From JACCXG01 sp963785755 (lineage in GTDB: Bacteria > Acidobacteriota > Vicinamibacteria > Vicinamibacterales > 2-12-FULL-66-21), in the NCBI GenBank assembly GCA_963785755.1, contig CAWAXG010000016.1, positions 1-64,000 on the forward strand: a stretch of 64,000 nt of DNA, read 5' to 3'. Numbering within the stretch: position 1 is the first letter of the stretch; each line of letters begins with the position of its first letter. Shown here piece after piece: positions 63,554-64,000 of this stretch. A program made the position numbers and the translations under genes. The notes beneath the pieces were generated by a model. The model was not told the origin of the DNA and did no database searches. It was given only the letters and a program-made list of their open reading frames with translations.

Positions 63554-64000
63554 ATGTTGACGAGACGTGAATTCGGGAAGATCGCACTGGCCGGACTGCC
63601 GGCGGCGACGGTCGTCGGAAGCGGATCGATCTTCGGCGCGTTCGCGCAGACCAGGCCAAATTCCCTGATCGAGGGCGTGCAGATCGGCACCATCACCTAC
63701 AGCTTCCGCAGCATGACGGATCAGAGCGCGGAAGCGACGCTCAAGTACATCCTCGATTCGGGGATCAGCGCCATCGAACTGATGGGCGGTCCGGTCGAGA
63801 GCTTCGCCGGCGCGCCGGCGGGAGCAGGTCGCGGCGGCGGTGGCGGCGGCGGCGGACGTGGTCGCGGCCGCGGCGATGGAGCCGCAGCTGAGCCGCCGCC
63901 AATTCCCGAGGGAGCGAAGATGGGTTCGTGGAACGGGCAGTCGTGCGTGATTCCCGAGGGGCGCGGCGGAGGCGGCGGCGGCCGGCGCGGCGGTGGACGC
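63554..64000 (+). CDS. Tat-exported sugar phosphate isomerase/epimerase (TIM barrel), cut by the window end
   Basis: Starts at the ATG at 63554 with AAGGAG upstream; 149 codons are visible. The N-terminus LTRREFGKIALAGLPAATVV is a twin-arginine signal. The barrel begins with IEGVQIGTITYSFRSMTDQS, then LKYILDSGISAIELMGGPVE, typical of the xylose-isomerase-like TIM barrel family of sugar phosphate isomerases/epimerases. Directly after the second strand comes an unusual insertion: GRGGGGGGGGRGRGRGDG, an AEPPPIPEG segment, and after IPEG a second run, RGGGGGGRRGGGR, at the window edge. The family does not normally have such Gly/Arg runs. The active-site residues lie beyond the window. Confidence 0.75.
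   Translation, partial: MLTRREFGKIALAGLPAATVVGSGSIFGAFAQTRPNSLIEGVQIGTITYSFRSMTDQSAEATLKYILDSGISAIELMGGPVESFAGAPAGAGRGGGGGGGGRGRGRGDGAAAEPPPIPEGAKMGSWNGQSCVIPEGRGGGGGGRRGGGR

Overview
The window is high-GC bacterial chromosome (about two-thirds G+C by eye). The gene content points to an acidobacterium of the Vicinamibacteria type. It holds five eukaryotic-like serine/threonine kinases with TolB/WD40-like C-terminal propellers, an ECF sigma factor overlapping a kinase gene, three MacB/FtsX-like permeases without ATPase partners (the ADOP type), two one-component regulators with a winged helix fused to TPR or propeller repeats, and many secreted hydrolases. This assignment is inference from gene families; there is no rRNA gene to confirm it.

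Layout. 1-5.0 kb: a broken secreted protein gene, a small ORF, a type II L-asparaginase, tRNA-Ala(GGC) with an IS3 transposase remnant behind it, a PIG-L deacetylase and an MBL-fold hydrolase. 5.0-13.6 kb: ECF sigma factor plus kinase, a strong terminator, a winged-helix/TPR regulator, and three small secreted proteins. 13.7-23.8 kb: M16 peptidase, kinase, DUF481 outer-membrane protein, kinase. 24.0-28.5 kb: two divergent aminoglycoside-type acetyltransferases, an ADOP permease and a RimJ-like acetyltransferase. 28.7-36.0 kb: a signalling/protease locus with a CHASE2 adenylate cyclase and a DUF4384 protein on the minus strand, divergent from an FG-GAP-like repeat protein and a TPR-CHAT protease. 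36.2-49.2 kb: CehA-like metallohydrolase with EF-hands, kinase, NPP-type phosphodiesterase and two ADOP permeases. 49.3-55.5 kb: FAD oxidoreductase, aspartyl protease, winged-helix/propeller regulator, GNAT. 55.6-64 kb: kinase, sulfatase, a haem-binding dehydrogenase-like propeller protein, and a Tat-exported sugar phosphate isomerase cut by the window end.

The most unusual structure is a family of four intergenic elements (A 38776-38993, B 41729-41973, D 46147-46710, C 50966-51120). They share terminal inverted repeats of the form CGTCAACTCCCAAC, have arms built from GGGAGTTG-like units, and each begins or ends within 0-12 bases of a stop codon. A, B and C share a diverged core of about 90 bp. 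D instead carries a broken gene for an Avd/IVS-like four-helix-bundle protein. At least six other short-period repeat types lie in gaps between genes, several of them directly at stop codons.

The kinases, ECF factor, cyclase and winged-helix proteins suggest heavy investment in membrane-anchored signalling. The secreted hydrolases and oxidoreductases suggest periplasmic scavenging of peptides, sulfate esters and sugars. Several genes have a TATAAT-like box 7-15 bases before the start codon, which suggests leaderless or near-leaderless mRNAs.

Caveat: about a dozen genes contain single-base frame slips that restore a conserved reading when corrected. They look like assembly errors rather than real decay, so I give each such gene as one feature and state where the frame changes.
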